Positions 1 through 17,387 of a stretch of DNA of 64,000 nucleotides are shown one piece after another. The notes beneath the pieces were generated by a model. That model ran no database searches. It had not been told where the DNA came from and worked only from the letters and a program-made list of their open reading frames with translations. Positions within the stretch are counted from its first letter, which is position 1. Each line of letters starts with the position of its first letter. The translations under genes and the position numbers were made by a program. Origin of the DNA: Dirofilaria immitis (lineage: Eukaryota > Nematoda > Chromadorea > Rhabditida > Onchocercidae); assembly GCA_024305405.1 (NCBI GenBank), contig JAKNDB010000066.1, positions 806,001 to 870,000 of the forward strand. Direction: 5' to 3'.

Positions 1-139
1 TTTTATGGATAAATTAAAAAAAAAAAAGGATAAAATTGAGATGAAAATTTCAAAACTTTAACCTCAAACTTTAAGTAATTTAACCCGGTGAATGTTGCTT
101 AAATTAAGAAACTAGAAAGAAATAATTTAAAAATCTAAC

Positions 140-3100
140 TTGCAATCGTACGGTAGTAATATTAGCAGCTTCTACTTCAGCAGTCCTTTCTTCAATTTCT
201 TTTGACATTTGTTCCATTGTAAGAAAATTTTTCTTATTTTCTTCCTCCATCGAATGAACAGTTTGACGTAATAAGTTAATATCTTCTTCATATTCATTTA
301 AACGTAAATTTTGTTCTTCAATCTAAAAAATTTTAAATATTTCCTAAAAATATTACAAATTGTTTCAATCATGAATGTGTTAAATGAAAAAATAGTAATA
401 ATAAAAAAAAAAAAAAACTTTTTCACTAAGATGATGATTTTCATCGGTCAATTGTTTTCTACATTCTTTACATTGTTGTGAACAGTAATCGATAGAATTT
501 GTTGGCAATATAAAATTTAAATTTGCTTCACATTCTGAATCAACCATTTCATGATACGATCCATTCATATCTATATTATTCCTATAAAAAATTTATTCAA
601 AATTTAAAAATAAAATGTTCAATGAATGAAGCGTATTATTAATTAAAATTAATAAATAGAATAGTAATTTAGAATAATAATGAAATTTAAAAATTTTAAT
701 TTATTTCAGTACAATGGATAATTTAATAGATTAAAAAGTTTACATATACCTAATATATGTTCGTAGGCGTTCATTTTCATTACGACACTTATCCAATTCA
801 AAAGTATTAGTGCTTTGTTGTGTTTTCAATATTTGATCTTTAAGTACCATTTCCAGTTGAGCAGCTTTCATCCTCCATGCCATTGCTTCATTTTCATAAG
901 CCTAAATTGAATTAAATTCTATCCGTTTTGTTTGTTTGATTTCTAGCAAATTTTTTTTTTTTTTTATATGAATTCAACGAGAATTAGGACCTAAAAAGTT
1001 TGAAAATTCTAAAGGAAGACAGGAAATGCCAAGAGCATATCGGGATCAGAAGATGAGCAAAGTAAAGGAAAAAAATATCGAGAAAGCTTCGATGAATTTA
1101 AAATGTATTTCGAAATGTTCAAGAAATGATTATGTAATAATAAATAGAATTTAAAAAAAAAAGTTAACAGTGTTAATAGTTCAATTTTTTTTGAAAATAG
1201 AAAAAATTTCATATTTCCATCAAAATGCTCATTTAAAAGTTTGTGAATTTTTTTATTTTTAAAAATAGGAAAAGAATGAAATCAAAGGTTAAATTGCTAA
1301 TATTTGTTGTGAAAATCAATTATTAACCTGAAGTTGAAGAGGTAAATCCGCTGGAATCTGAGTAACTCGAACTTCTGCGGTATTTTTATCTGAAAAATTC
1401 CAATTGCTTTCTCATTTATGTAAATATTTGATTGTAAGCTGAATTTCTTAGATAATTCATAATTACAAGATATTGATGATTAAGTAAAAAATGCCTGAGG
1501 TGAAGGAGAAAATGATGATGACATTCGTGTTGAATCGAGATTAATGCTAGAAGATAAGTTATCAGTTATTTCTGTCATAATTTCTGCATCTTTAACTTCA
1601 ATTTTAATTCTTGATCCTTCTAATTGTTTCATTGCAATTTGTAATTTTGTCATTTCCGCTCGTGCTTCAACTGCTTCCTGAATTAACTGTCGAACACGGA
1701 TCTGAATTAATTCATCAAATAATTTTTCAAATCTTATTCATTTGATAAACGAATGCTTCATGCAATTTTCATATCTAAAAATATGACGAAAAATACGATA
1801 CTACCATAACTTCAGTAATTGATTTTCTTATTTCAGTTTAATTTAAATGTATTGACCTCATGCTTATCGATAAGTTTCTGTTTCTCACGCTCATAATCTT
1901 CATTGGATTCTTTGTGGTGTAGAAGCCGATATTGTCCGTTTGTAATATTCGCAGAACTGACTAATGATTCCAAATTGCGTAACTGATCACGTAATTCATT
2001 CAAATGTAAATCTTTATCCTCCAATTGAGCTAATGCTAATCTAAAATTTATGATAATATATGTTTTGAAATTTCACAAACAATTAATTAAAAAGATCACA
2101 ACAAAAAAATGCTCAGAAAAGACAAGAATTTTCTTGAAATATTTAAAAGTTTTGGTGATTTTATCATATTCATCTTAATTAACAATACTTTTTTAAGAGT
2201 TGAAAAATACTAAATTTTCAAAGGCATCAATAAATTCAAAACATCCGATTAAGAACTAAAAGAAGCATCATTAATTTGATTAAAAAAAAACCTAAAGAAA
2301 AAAAATGCAAACTTTAGCTGTTTCCTAAGTTGATGTATTTCTTTAAATCGTTTTTGTGTTGGTGTCAAATATTCGCCACCATTATCCGTAGAATCCTTAT
2401 GATGACCATGAATACAACCCCATTTCGCACAATGTGGAATATTCCTTTAAAAGAAAAAAAAAAGGGAATGAACAAAGTATGCAAAATTGAAATATATTTT
2501 TAAAAGAAATTAGAAAAAGTTAAATAATTTTAGAACATTTTAAAATGCTATAAATGCTTTTGTAATTTATTTTAGAAAATTTATTTAGAATTTGAAATCA
2601 AAGAAACTAAAATCTTTATGAATATAATTAGTAATTATTCGATATTGTACAGATAACTTAGTTAAAAAGATTAAATATTACTTAGTACTTTTGCCGAACC
2701 ACCATTTGCCGGAAATATGAGAATTGCCAATATCAGTTTTTGATTTACGTTTAGCATGATCATTATCATTAACTTCGGCAAGCTCATCATCATCATCATC
2801 GTCATTACCATTATCATTACGCTCTTCATTCTTTATCATTTCTTCATCGCCATTCTCATCATCATCATCATCATCATCATCATATAATATTGTTGTTTGT
2901 CGTTCCAAATGCGAACCATCATGTGTTTTATGAACAGTAAATGGAAGTTTTGCTGAAAATTTTTCTCAATTCCGCTATTGCCATCAGAAGTATCATCAAG
3001 ACGTGAAACTTGAACGAAACATTACGTCACATTTCCATGATAAATTTACGTGAAATTTTACGGAAACTAATGAATATTCATTTGTAAAAGTTTTTATAAT

Positions 3101-4346
3101 GTTTATTCAACATTGGTTTCATCTATTTTAATTTATTGATATTTATTACTATTTAGCCTAACAACTCGTCCTGATGATGGTAAATGTTCAGCTTTTGAAA
3201 TTGCACCGATTGTTGGAACTTTAATATCGTCTGTTTCGGTAGTTGCATCATCAGATGTTGTATCACCATAAATGGTTACTGTAATGAATATCAGAATCAT
3301 AAAATTGATTGAATTGCAAAACATTATCAGTAAATTTAATAATATTATTTATTTGATTTATATTTAATTATATTATTTGTTAATATTTTATATATTTGGT
3401 TTTTTTTTTTTTTAAATTATTTGATAGCTACGAGAGCATTAATCTTATTTAATAATCAAATTTCATTTTTGTCACGGTAAATTACGGTAAATTCTTTAAC
3501 AATAAAGCGATACTTGAAATAAATAAATTTCACACTGGCTATGTTAACAAAAATAATCAATAGTATTTTGATTATTTAGTTTAAATTGAATGATTTCCTG
3601 ATTTTATGATACTTCGATATTTCTATGGGATACTATTCATTTCAATAGGCAATTATCGGAATATAATAATTACGAAAATATACATAAAAATGTTAAATTC
3701 AAATCATACCTGCATTTTTTTCAGACCATGTGAGAGTTAATTTTGGAATTTTTGTAGTTGGTCGATCTGGAAATTGATCGGGAGATTGCGTCGATTCGAG
3801 AAATTGTCCAGTTACATTTCGTTCTGCAGCATACTTACGAGGAAAATTACCATGTGATGAGGATCGTTTTAAAATACCCTAAAATGTTTTATATTTAAAT
3901 AATAATAATTTGATATTATCATCAATTGTATTTATTTATTTATTAAATTAAATCCCAATTTTATTTTCAATCGTTTAATTAATAAACAAATAAAATTGAA
4001 ATTTGAGATTATTTTTGAAATCTGCAAGATGTTGTAATTTAAATATTTTAAGAATGTTATAGAATTTCAGCGATTTACATCTTCAAAGAAAATACTATAA
4101 ATAATTGCAGCAATTTTACGATCTTTCGCTTACAACTATTTAGAAATATTTTTGTTAAATAAATTTTTTGAAAAAATTTTATTAAATTCTACGAATTTAG
4201 CAACTTCATGAATCAAACCTTTTTGGGCATCAATTGGGTAGAAGTAGATGCGACATCAGGATCGACAATTACGACTTCCTCGCGTGCTGTAGTTCGTGTT
4301 ACCTCATCAGAAACCGTTGCTGATAAATTCATATGTTGAGCTCGAG
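140..4346 (-). CDS. Syntaphilin/syntabulin-like coiled-coil protein (3' end outside window)
   Basis: Eleven exons read on the minus strand: 4346-4219, 3878-3710, 3278-3150, 2952-2682, 2444-2313, 2040-1857, 1701-1495, 1389-1328, 901-750, 581-419 and 322-140. The last ends at a GTTAGA donor, so the gene continues past the left edge. The N-terminal half is polar and low-complexity, with a KKGILKR stretch and a long Asp/Glu tract. Then comes GEYLTPTQKRFKEIHQLRKQ followed by a long coiled coil rich in E, K, Q and L. The EYLTP-Q...LR..LK....L.DKD...L..QL pattern matches the conserved start of the syntaphilin/syntabulin domain, proteins that tether mitochondria or cargo to microtubules and kinesin. 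Intron phases close everywhere except exon 1701-1495, which is one base short and ends at a possible GC donor (CAG|GC). The first ATG seen (4329) lies just inside an exon with a TTTATAG acceptor, so it could be the trans-spliced start or there may be upstream exons. Family is inferred from motif similarity; function in this organism is unknown. Confidence 0.72.
2784..2884 (+). repeat. Coding ATC/GAT trinucleotide repeats encoding poly-Asp
   Basis: Two ATC-rich tracts (about 2788-2803 and 2858-2882) lie inside the syntaphilin-like exon. Read on the minus strand they encode runs of six and eight Asp within a 40-residue acidic segment. Being a coding microsatellite, the run length is probably polymorphic. 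Confidence 0.85.
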
Positions 4347-4810
4347 CTATAAAAAAAAAAAAGTGTTTACAAAAATTTACAATCATCTTTTTTTTACAAT
4401 GATTAACTGAAAATCAAAGCTTGCTGCAATCTAAATTCAACCTCAACGATCACATAATTTTCGCTTGCAAAGTCTCGAGAACAAACAAACAAAACGAACA
4501 AATATTTCTTTTATTTCGAGAATTTTTTCATCGAATATCTTTTTTCAAAGTAAACAAAAACCAGGGATACATTTTTTCTTAAATAAGCTTAAATTAGCTT
4601 AAAATATTCCTAACTGATGTTTTCCTAATGATTATTCTTTATAGTAATCTGTTTTAGTAGTTGAAATTAATTTTAGGTTAGAATCTAAGTAGGAAATATT
4701 TATTTAAAAAATATCATAGGAATTGAAATGTATGAAATAGCTAAAGATAAAGTTTGTAATGTTCTATCGAGATAGAATGCTTATTCATTTCAGATATGAT
4801 ATTAAACAAG

Positions 4811-4852
4811 GTTGACCTGAATAACTTCATGCTTGAAGTTATTCAAGTCAAC
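4811..4852. repeat. Short inverted repeat (19-bp stem, 4-nt loop)
   Basis: GTTGACCTGAATAACTTCA (4811-4829) is followed after TGCT by the reverse complement of itself with one mismatch (4834-4852). It would form a near-perfect hairpin about 465 bp upstream of the first visible exon of the syntaphilin-like gene. The arms are in otherwise unique AT-rich sequence; origin unknown. Confidence 0.8.
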
Positions 4853-5526
4853 AACTAAACGCATATGGGATAAATTAACAAAAATATATTATTCAAAAAA
4901 GAATAAATTGAAATTATTACATCAAAAATATTATCCCTCTCATCGATCATCCTAAAATATTTATTACAGGAAATATTTAACTTGATTAAATGAGCAATTA
5001 ATTGATTCAGTTTAACTAATTCAAAATGTTATGAATAAAAGCTTATCAATTCTGATACAATATGAAAATTTCTTTGCTTTTATTTTAATATTTGTTAATA
5101 AATAAATTCTAAAAAGTTCTCTAAATTTTCCAAGGATTGATAATCTATTAATATGAAAGTATAAGAAATATTTCTTATTTAAATAAAGTATATTTATACA
5201 GTTATATTTATATTCGTATTCATATTTGTTATTGATAAATCAATGGATAATTAATCAATTGATCAATTACTTTTAAAAATTATTTCAAATTTAACATTAG
5301 CTATAATCTAAAGTATTTATCACTTCTAATCCAATCAGAATTGTCAGATAAAATTAGATTTGTAGTGCTATTTTGAAAAACTAAAAAGTATATTTGCAAA
5401 AAAAAAAAAAAAACAAATATAAATGAACACAGATAGACTGAGGAAATTACATCGTTCGTAATATAAAACGATTAGCTCTGCAAGCTGTGATGGTAAGAAT
5501 GAGAAAGATATTTTGCTTGCTAAGTA

Positions 5527-5572
5527 TCATTATCATCATCATCATCATCATCACTACCATCATCATCTACTT
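5527..5572. repeat. ATC microsatellite
   Basis: Imperfect ATC repeat with an ATTATC start and an interrupting ACTACC. No coding context is visible. Confidence 0.9.
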
Positions 5573-6415
5573 CAAGGTTGCAAGAAATTAAAGAAATGAA
5601 AATAGAAACAAAAACATTGCAATTTACTTATCGTTGCTTAATTGTATTACAATTCATAAGATAACTCATTATCAACTGTTATTTTATTTATATATCCTTT
5701 TTTTTTTTCATTTAATTATCATATTATCTTATCCTTCTTTAATTATCATATCACATTCCTTCGTAGTCAATACAGTTCTTTACCTATTCAGTAGTTGGGT
5801 AATTCAGAATTTCTTCAGAGCATTAATTTATAAATATTCTCGAACTTCATTCTTTAATTGATTGCTTTTGTTTCATTATGTATATTCTTAAATTTCAGTT
5901 AAAATGATTTATAATGATGAATGAATTTTTTTTTCCGAACTGTGAAGAATAAACTCAATCAATCGATTAATCGATTGATCCCTGAACCTGATAAATAATT
6001 GCTGCTATTGTTAATGCTTTTATAAGAAGTAATAAAAATACTGATGAAAGAATGAAATTTTGCAATAATATTAGCAATGCTCTGTCATTTTTTTTTCTAG
6101 TTTAAAGTTGCCCTTTATTCAGTACGGATAAATTTTTAAATATAAATGAAAATTCGGAATCAGTTTAACTGGAAGCTGCTCTTGATAAAAAAAAAAAAAT
6201 CAACAGGTTTTCGCGTATTTTAGATTGTTAATAATTTTAGCCGTATTAGAAAACTTAATTTTTATTATTTTCATTTATTGAAATTTTGATATTTTCCAAT
6301 GATAATATTATATATATGTTGGAATAGTTATTTTGGAATGGCTTAAAATTCAACCGCATTTTGTACTTGTGAAATATGGAAGGATGAATGAAGGAAATGA
6401 TAGATGAAAATGAAA

Positions 6416-6442
6416 AAGAGAGAGAGAGAGAGAGAGAGAGAG
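6416..6442. repeat. GA dinucleotide repeat
   Basis: About 13 uninterrupted GA units in intergenic sequence. Confidence 0.95.
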
Positions 6443-6604
6443 GGAAAGAGAAAAATTGTAATCATTGCTTCAAAATAATTTCTTAAATTATGACAAAACA
6501 AAAAAGATGCGACAACATGCGATTATGAATTATGGATTATGGATTATGGATTTCTAATCTGACTTGGTAAAGATTAAATTTTTTATCAGAATTTAAATTC
6601 CTCA

Positions 6605-6835
6605 TTGGTAAGCGGATTATGTACAATCTATACAATGAGTATTGTAATATGTTCTAAAATAAGGAGGAATATCAGGGACCACAAGAAACTTCAGATTACT
6701 AAGAATGGACGTTTTTTTTCTCTACTAACGATTGCGCTTCTGTTTAAGTCAAAAACTGAGTTGGTTGACCCCAACAAGCTCATAAGGATTATTAAATTAG
6801 CCCAGAAGCCTAAGTTAGTTAAAGATGAAGGCTAA
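6605..6835 (+). other. Unassigned ORF of slightly higher GC in intergenic DNA
   Basis: A 76-codon reading frame begins at a TTG codon and ends at TAA. Its second half (LVDPNKLIRIIKLAQKPKLV) has less AT-extreme codons than its surroundings. No domain is recognised and no splice sites frame it clearly. It may be chance, an exon of an unrecognised gene, or an old insertion such as a nuclear copy of symbiont DNA. I cannot choose between these. Confidence 0.2.
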
Positions 6836-8318
6836 GCAGTTACGAAGTTTCACTTTTGCTCAATAAAAAGCATCAAGAAATCATCGTATTCGTCTTCTCA
6901 TCGTATTTGAAAGATTATTATCTTCAAACAGAATAATTCTCAACGAATATAAATATCTAATTTTACAGGAAAATTTGATTGAAATTGGATTTTATAAATA
7001 ACGATAATAATGCTGATAAGATAAAGCATATTCAGTACGGGAAGAAATAGGAAGGAAAAGAGTATTAGAACTTCGTGATAAAAATTTTATATCATTTAAA
7101 ATCATTCTTTAACTATCCCTTATCGAATTTTTTCTCCACTCAAAAATTCGATATAAAATTACAACGAAATGATGTAAAATCTCTCTGCTTTAAATCACAG
7201 CAACTATGCCAAACAAATTAACAGAATGATTATAAGCTGATGATATAAAGATGAGATAGGTATTGATTAGAATAGCGATCAGTATCGCAAAAATGCTTGA
7301 AATAATTTTTGTAAATTTTAATCAAACATAAACAAACAAAGTGTAAGAAACACGTGAGAGTAAAAGAGCAGTTTTGAATGAGAAGATTTGATGCTTAACT
7401 TCTCATCTGTATTATTTCAAGAGTAGCAGCCAGCATTTTGTTTCGAGAGTAGAGGAGTCATATGTCAAAAGCAAAGAGAACACCTTCTCTCTCTTCTCTT
7501 CCGTTGTAATTAATGTATCCGCAAAGCTGCTTACTACTGATAATGACAACTTGACTTATCAGTTTAAGTAAACAATTAAATTATCGCAGTTGTATCAAAA
7601 AAATAATAAAATCTGGATAAATTTCCGCCACTTATTTTTATCAACAAAAATTAATTTTACAATCTTTGCAGATGATAGAATTAAATTTTCTTCACAATGC
7701 CCATCAGCTGATTTGATGATGATGTTCAGAACTGATTTACCTATGAAAAATCATTTTCGATCACAACTTTCGTCTGTTTTTACTTTTGTTATGCAATCTA
7801 AATCCAAAAATATATTAACAAATATGCTTGTAGCCTTGCTATGCTATATGATTTTAGATCAGGTATATTAGGAGAATGAAAGTGGAGAAAAGCGATTTTT
7901 CAAGGATAGAAAAGGAAGCCCTCATTTTTCCAACTTTCATGGAAAAACATTGACAATACTACATATGTTTGGAACACTAAATCTGGACAGAACTTTTCTA
8001 ATTAATTTCTTATTGTCGAAGTAAGGGAAATTTATTATAACTGTTTTATTGTACCGGTTTCTAGATTTATTATATTGAATAGCACTTCACTCGATAGACT
8101 TCTGTTGGTCAAGAAGGAACTGAAGGAGTGTCTTTAGATTGATTTCGCAAAAATGAAAGCAGAATGTTGATTAATAGAAATAAAAATTCTTAATAAATTT
8201 TTAAAGGTTTCGATGTACACAATCAATATATTCTGGTAAAAAGATTTCTTGTGAATGAATGAATCGGATATGATGCAAAATTAACAATGCATATCATTTT
8301 TTCAATAACTAGTGATAC

Positions 8319-8414
8319 AGAAAAAAACATAAACTGATCACAAACGAATCAGAAAGAAACATAAACTGATCACAAACGAATCAGAAAGAAACATAAACTG
8401 ATCACAAACGAATC
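8319..8414. repeat. 32-bp tandem repeat, three copies
   Basis: Three consecutive copies of a 32-bp unit (8319-8350, 8351-8382, 8383-8414) containing ACATAAACTGATCACAAACG. Copies 2 and 3 are identical and copy 1 differs by one base. It lies just downstream of the NKAP coding end, probably in its 3' UTR or flank. Confidence 0.95.
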
Positions 8415-8452
8415 ACGCAATGTACAATCATTAATTTTTCCTTTCTTCGATT

Positions 8453-11280
<2,828 letters not shown>

Positions 11281-11832
11281 AATTTTCTTTTTGGTCTGAA
11301 ATAATAAATAAAACAAATATAAAGCATAAGTTAGCTTTTTTACATATAAATCAAAAAGAAGATGAAAAAGTTGGAAATGATTCCAAAGAAATGATTCCAG
11401 AAGAATCAGTTCTTGTCCAAAATGCAATCGAATAATGCCTTCATCATTACATTATAAGGAATTGAGAAATAAAATAAAACAAGACAAAATATTCTCATAA
11501 TTTTCCTATTATTTGACTTTCTAAATTCGCATGACACTTTTTCCTCATTATTCCCGGTATTCAACTTCGTTGACCTTCAAAACTAACCACTTCTAATGAA
11601 GCATTTAACGAATCATTTGACCCTCTTTTAAGCATTATTTTTGCTTTGTCCATATGTTGCCTAAACATCTCATCTTATCATTTTCTAATCTTTTCCACTG
11701 CAAAGTTTCACTTCCAACTAATCGTTCTTTACCAACAGAAATAAGTACCCTAATCTGCCCCACAAATGCTCACCACAAGAAGCAAGCTTAAATTGAGAGG
11801 GCTGAATGGACGTATGAACGAGTTTTACAAGC

Positions 11833-11859
11833 TGATGATGATGATGATGATGATGATGA
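11833..11859. repeat. GAT microsatellite
   Basis: Nine consecutive GAT units in the divergent intergenic region. Confidence 0.95.
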
Positions 11860-12651
11860 CACACTCACTATCCGTGACGAGACGGATGGGACAAATTAGC
11901 GAAATCGTATTGTGCCATTACATGCCATTCCTTGCACGCATTGTGCAGTGCACGCTGCAAGCGTCGTGCATGTTTATTTCTGCTAATATGGATAGAACTT
12001 CTAGAATCACTCAATTCTATAATGTAAAATATGGATCTATTTGAGGTGTTATAAGATTAATTCTAAATTATATTCTCGTCCTTCTCGAAGAAACAAAAAA
12101 TAGAGTTAGAAAGGAATGAAAAGAAAGACTAAGATAGGTGTTAGCTGATTCTGATGGATTATCAATATGCAATATTCCTGCATGTGATTATACCATCTTA
12201 TCTTTTTCCATCTTTCTTTTTTCCCTTTCAGTCCATTCTATTATTTAATTCATTCTCGAGAATACTATTATTTTCTGAATATTTTCTTAAGAAAATGTAA
12301 AACTCATATATAACTTCTGCAGTTATTTTTCATACTCTTATATAATATAGATGATGGAAAGGTGATAATTTGTTCCAAGAAAATATGCGAATTAACAATG
12401 ATAAATGATCGGATCCATCATGGAGCTACTTAATTGTCCTTCGTAAATAACGATTATTTTAGAAGCACTGAAATTATATCATAAATGATATTTATGGTTT
12501 TTTTTTTTGCATAATAGCCGGAAGATTTGAAAATCAAAGAATAATAAGATCTTTTAATAATTTTCAAATAACTTTCAGTAAAAGTTTTTTTAAAAAACTC
12601 TGATATTTTAAGGCTTTGTTTCTTATTGTAAACATATGATTTCATGTTCTT

Positions 12652-13060
12652 AAAGCCTAATCTTCATTGACGTAAAAACGTAAGTGTAAATGTTCCGTCA
12701 TCTTTCAAATATCCATTTCCTTTGTTCTGATCGTGGATTTTCGTTTCACGGTGACATTTTTCAAAGCCCAATCTTTGTTGACGTAAAAATGTAAGATTCG
12801 GTCACCTTTCAACTATCCACTCGCTTCATCTTTCAAATATCCATTTCCTTTGTTCTGATCGTGGATTTTCGTTTCACGGTGACATTTTTTCAAAGCCCAA
12901 TCTTTGTTGACGTAAAACGTAAGATTCGGTCACCTTTCAACTATCCACTCGCTTTGTTTTTGCCGTAGATTTTTCGTTTCTTTAGAGTCCAATCTTCATT
13001 GACGTAAAAACGTAAATGTTCGGTCATCTTTAAATTATCCACTTCCTTTGTTTTTATCAC
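12652..13060. repeat. Degenerate minisatellite, four units of about 92-129 bp
   Basis: Four units begin near 12652, 12763, 12892 and 12984. Each opens with AAAGCC(T/C)AATC or a close variant, followed by TT(C/G)(A/T)TTGACGTAAAAACGTAA, a block with TTTCAAATATCCATTTCC or a variant, and TCGTGGATTTTCGTTTCACG in the inner copies. Units 2 and 3 are nearly identical over about 90 bp. Each unit carries TGACGTAA, resembling a CREB/ATF or bZIP half-site. Confidence 0.85.
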
Positions 13061-13393
13061 TGATTTTTCATATCATGATCATATTCTTTTGTGGTATTTT
13101 TGTTTTTACTTTTAGCGATATGCTTTATTTACGCTAATTCTAACATTGAAGCATATTTTGATAAATTTTAATCTTTCCTTCAAAAATGCTAATGATTTTG
13201 GTAATTTATATTTATTTTTTTCTTCGAAATGCTAATAAATTTCATTCTTTCATTTTTGCCTATTTGAGCAATTTATGAAATATTTTTCATAACTTCTGAA
13301 CTATAAATGAAATTAGCTTTTCATTTCAGAATTTCATTTTATTGAAATTTGTGGTATTACAAATTTCCATAGCTATATTAATCATACTAGGCA

Positions 13394-16795
<3,402 letters not shown>

Positions 16796-17041
16796 TTGAT
16801 TGATTGATTGATTAATCCTAAAATTTTATCCTACTTTAAAATTTTTAATACAACCTAAAATTTAAAGCATTTTTTCATTTTCTTTTGATAACAAAAATTG
16901 GCTTTCGCTTTTTACAATCAGATAAGAATTTATATTCGTTCATTCATTTTATCAAGTATCATCCTCTTTTACAAATTATTAAAATTATTTGTTGATATTT
17001 TATCAGAAAAAATTTTATACACATATTGTAGGACATTAATT

Positions 17042-17081
<40 letters not shown>

Positions 17082-17387
17082 TGTTATTGATAAATAACTT
17101 TGTAAACATATCATTTTTTATTTAAACAAAATTATCAAAATTGTAAACGCATTACTTCTTACATTTTGATAATTTATTTTATTATTTGCATATCTATTAA
17201 AAATTTTATATTATTTATCAAACCTATAAGAAAATTTTATCCCAAATAGATTATGTCTTACAAAAAATTCGATAATAATAATTGATTGATATGTTTTAAG
17301 ATCATAATCGATTTTTATTATCCTCTAATAGATATGATTATTTATGCAAAAATTATGGATAAAATTGTGAGTTTCTTTTTAAAAGTT
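16796..17387. other. Convergent 3' intergenic region with TA repeat
   Basis: Separates the 3' ends of the membrane-protein gene (plus) and BUB1 (minus). It starts with an ATTG tetranucleotide run that overlaps the stop codon region (16790-16813) and holds a TA repeat of about 17 units (17045-17078). No gene seen. Confidence 0.7.
17314..17319 (-). promoter_or_regulatory. Probable BUB1 polyadenylation signal
   Basis: AATAAA on the minus strand, about 70 nt after the BUB1 stop codon. Position and match to the consensus are the only evidence. Confidence 0.5.

Larger units (their letters stand above)
4347..8318. other. Non-coding upstream region of the syntaphilin-like gene
   Basis: About 4 kb between the 5' end of the syntaphilin-like gene and the 3' end of NKAP, both on the minus strand. 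I see no convincing spliced exons. It holds a strong short hairpin (4811-4852), an ATC microsatellite, a GA microsatellite, and a slightly GC-richer ORF at 6605-6835. The stretch around 7330-7560, with CT-rich and less AT-biased sequence, could be promoter or 5' UTR, but nothing decides this. Confidence 0.5.
11281..13341. other. Divergent intergenic region between NKAP and the membrane-protein gene
   Basis: About 2 kb that should contain both promoters. It begins with the 15-nt NKAP leader and its acceptor. It includes an ATG microsatellite (11833-11859), a somewhat less AT-rich block at 11760-12000 and the minisatellite at 12652-13060. A 92-codon ORF around 11766-12044 is driven by the microsatellite and looks spurious. 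Confidence 0.5.
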
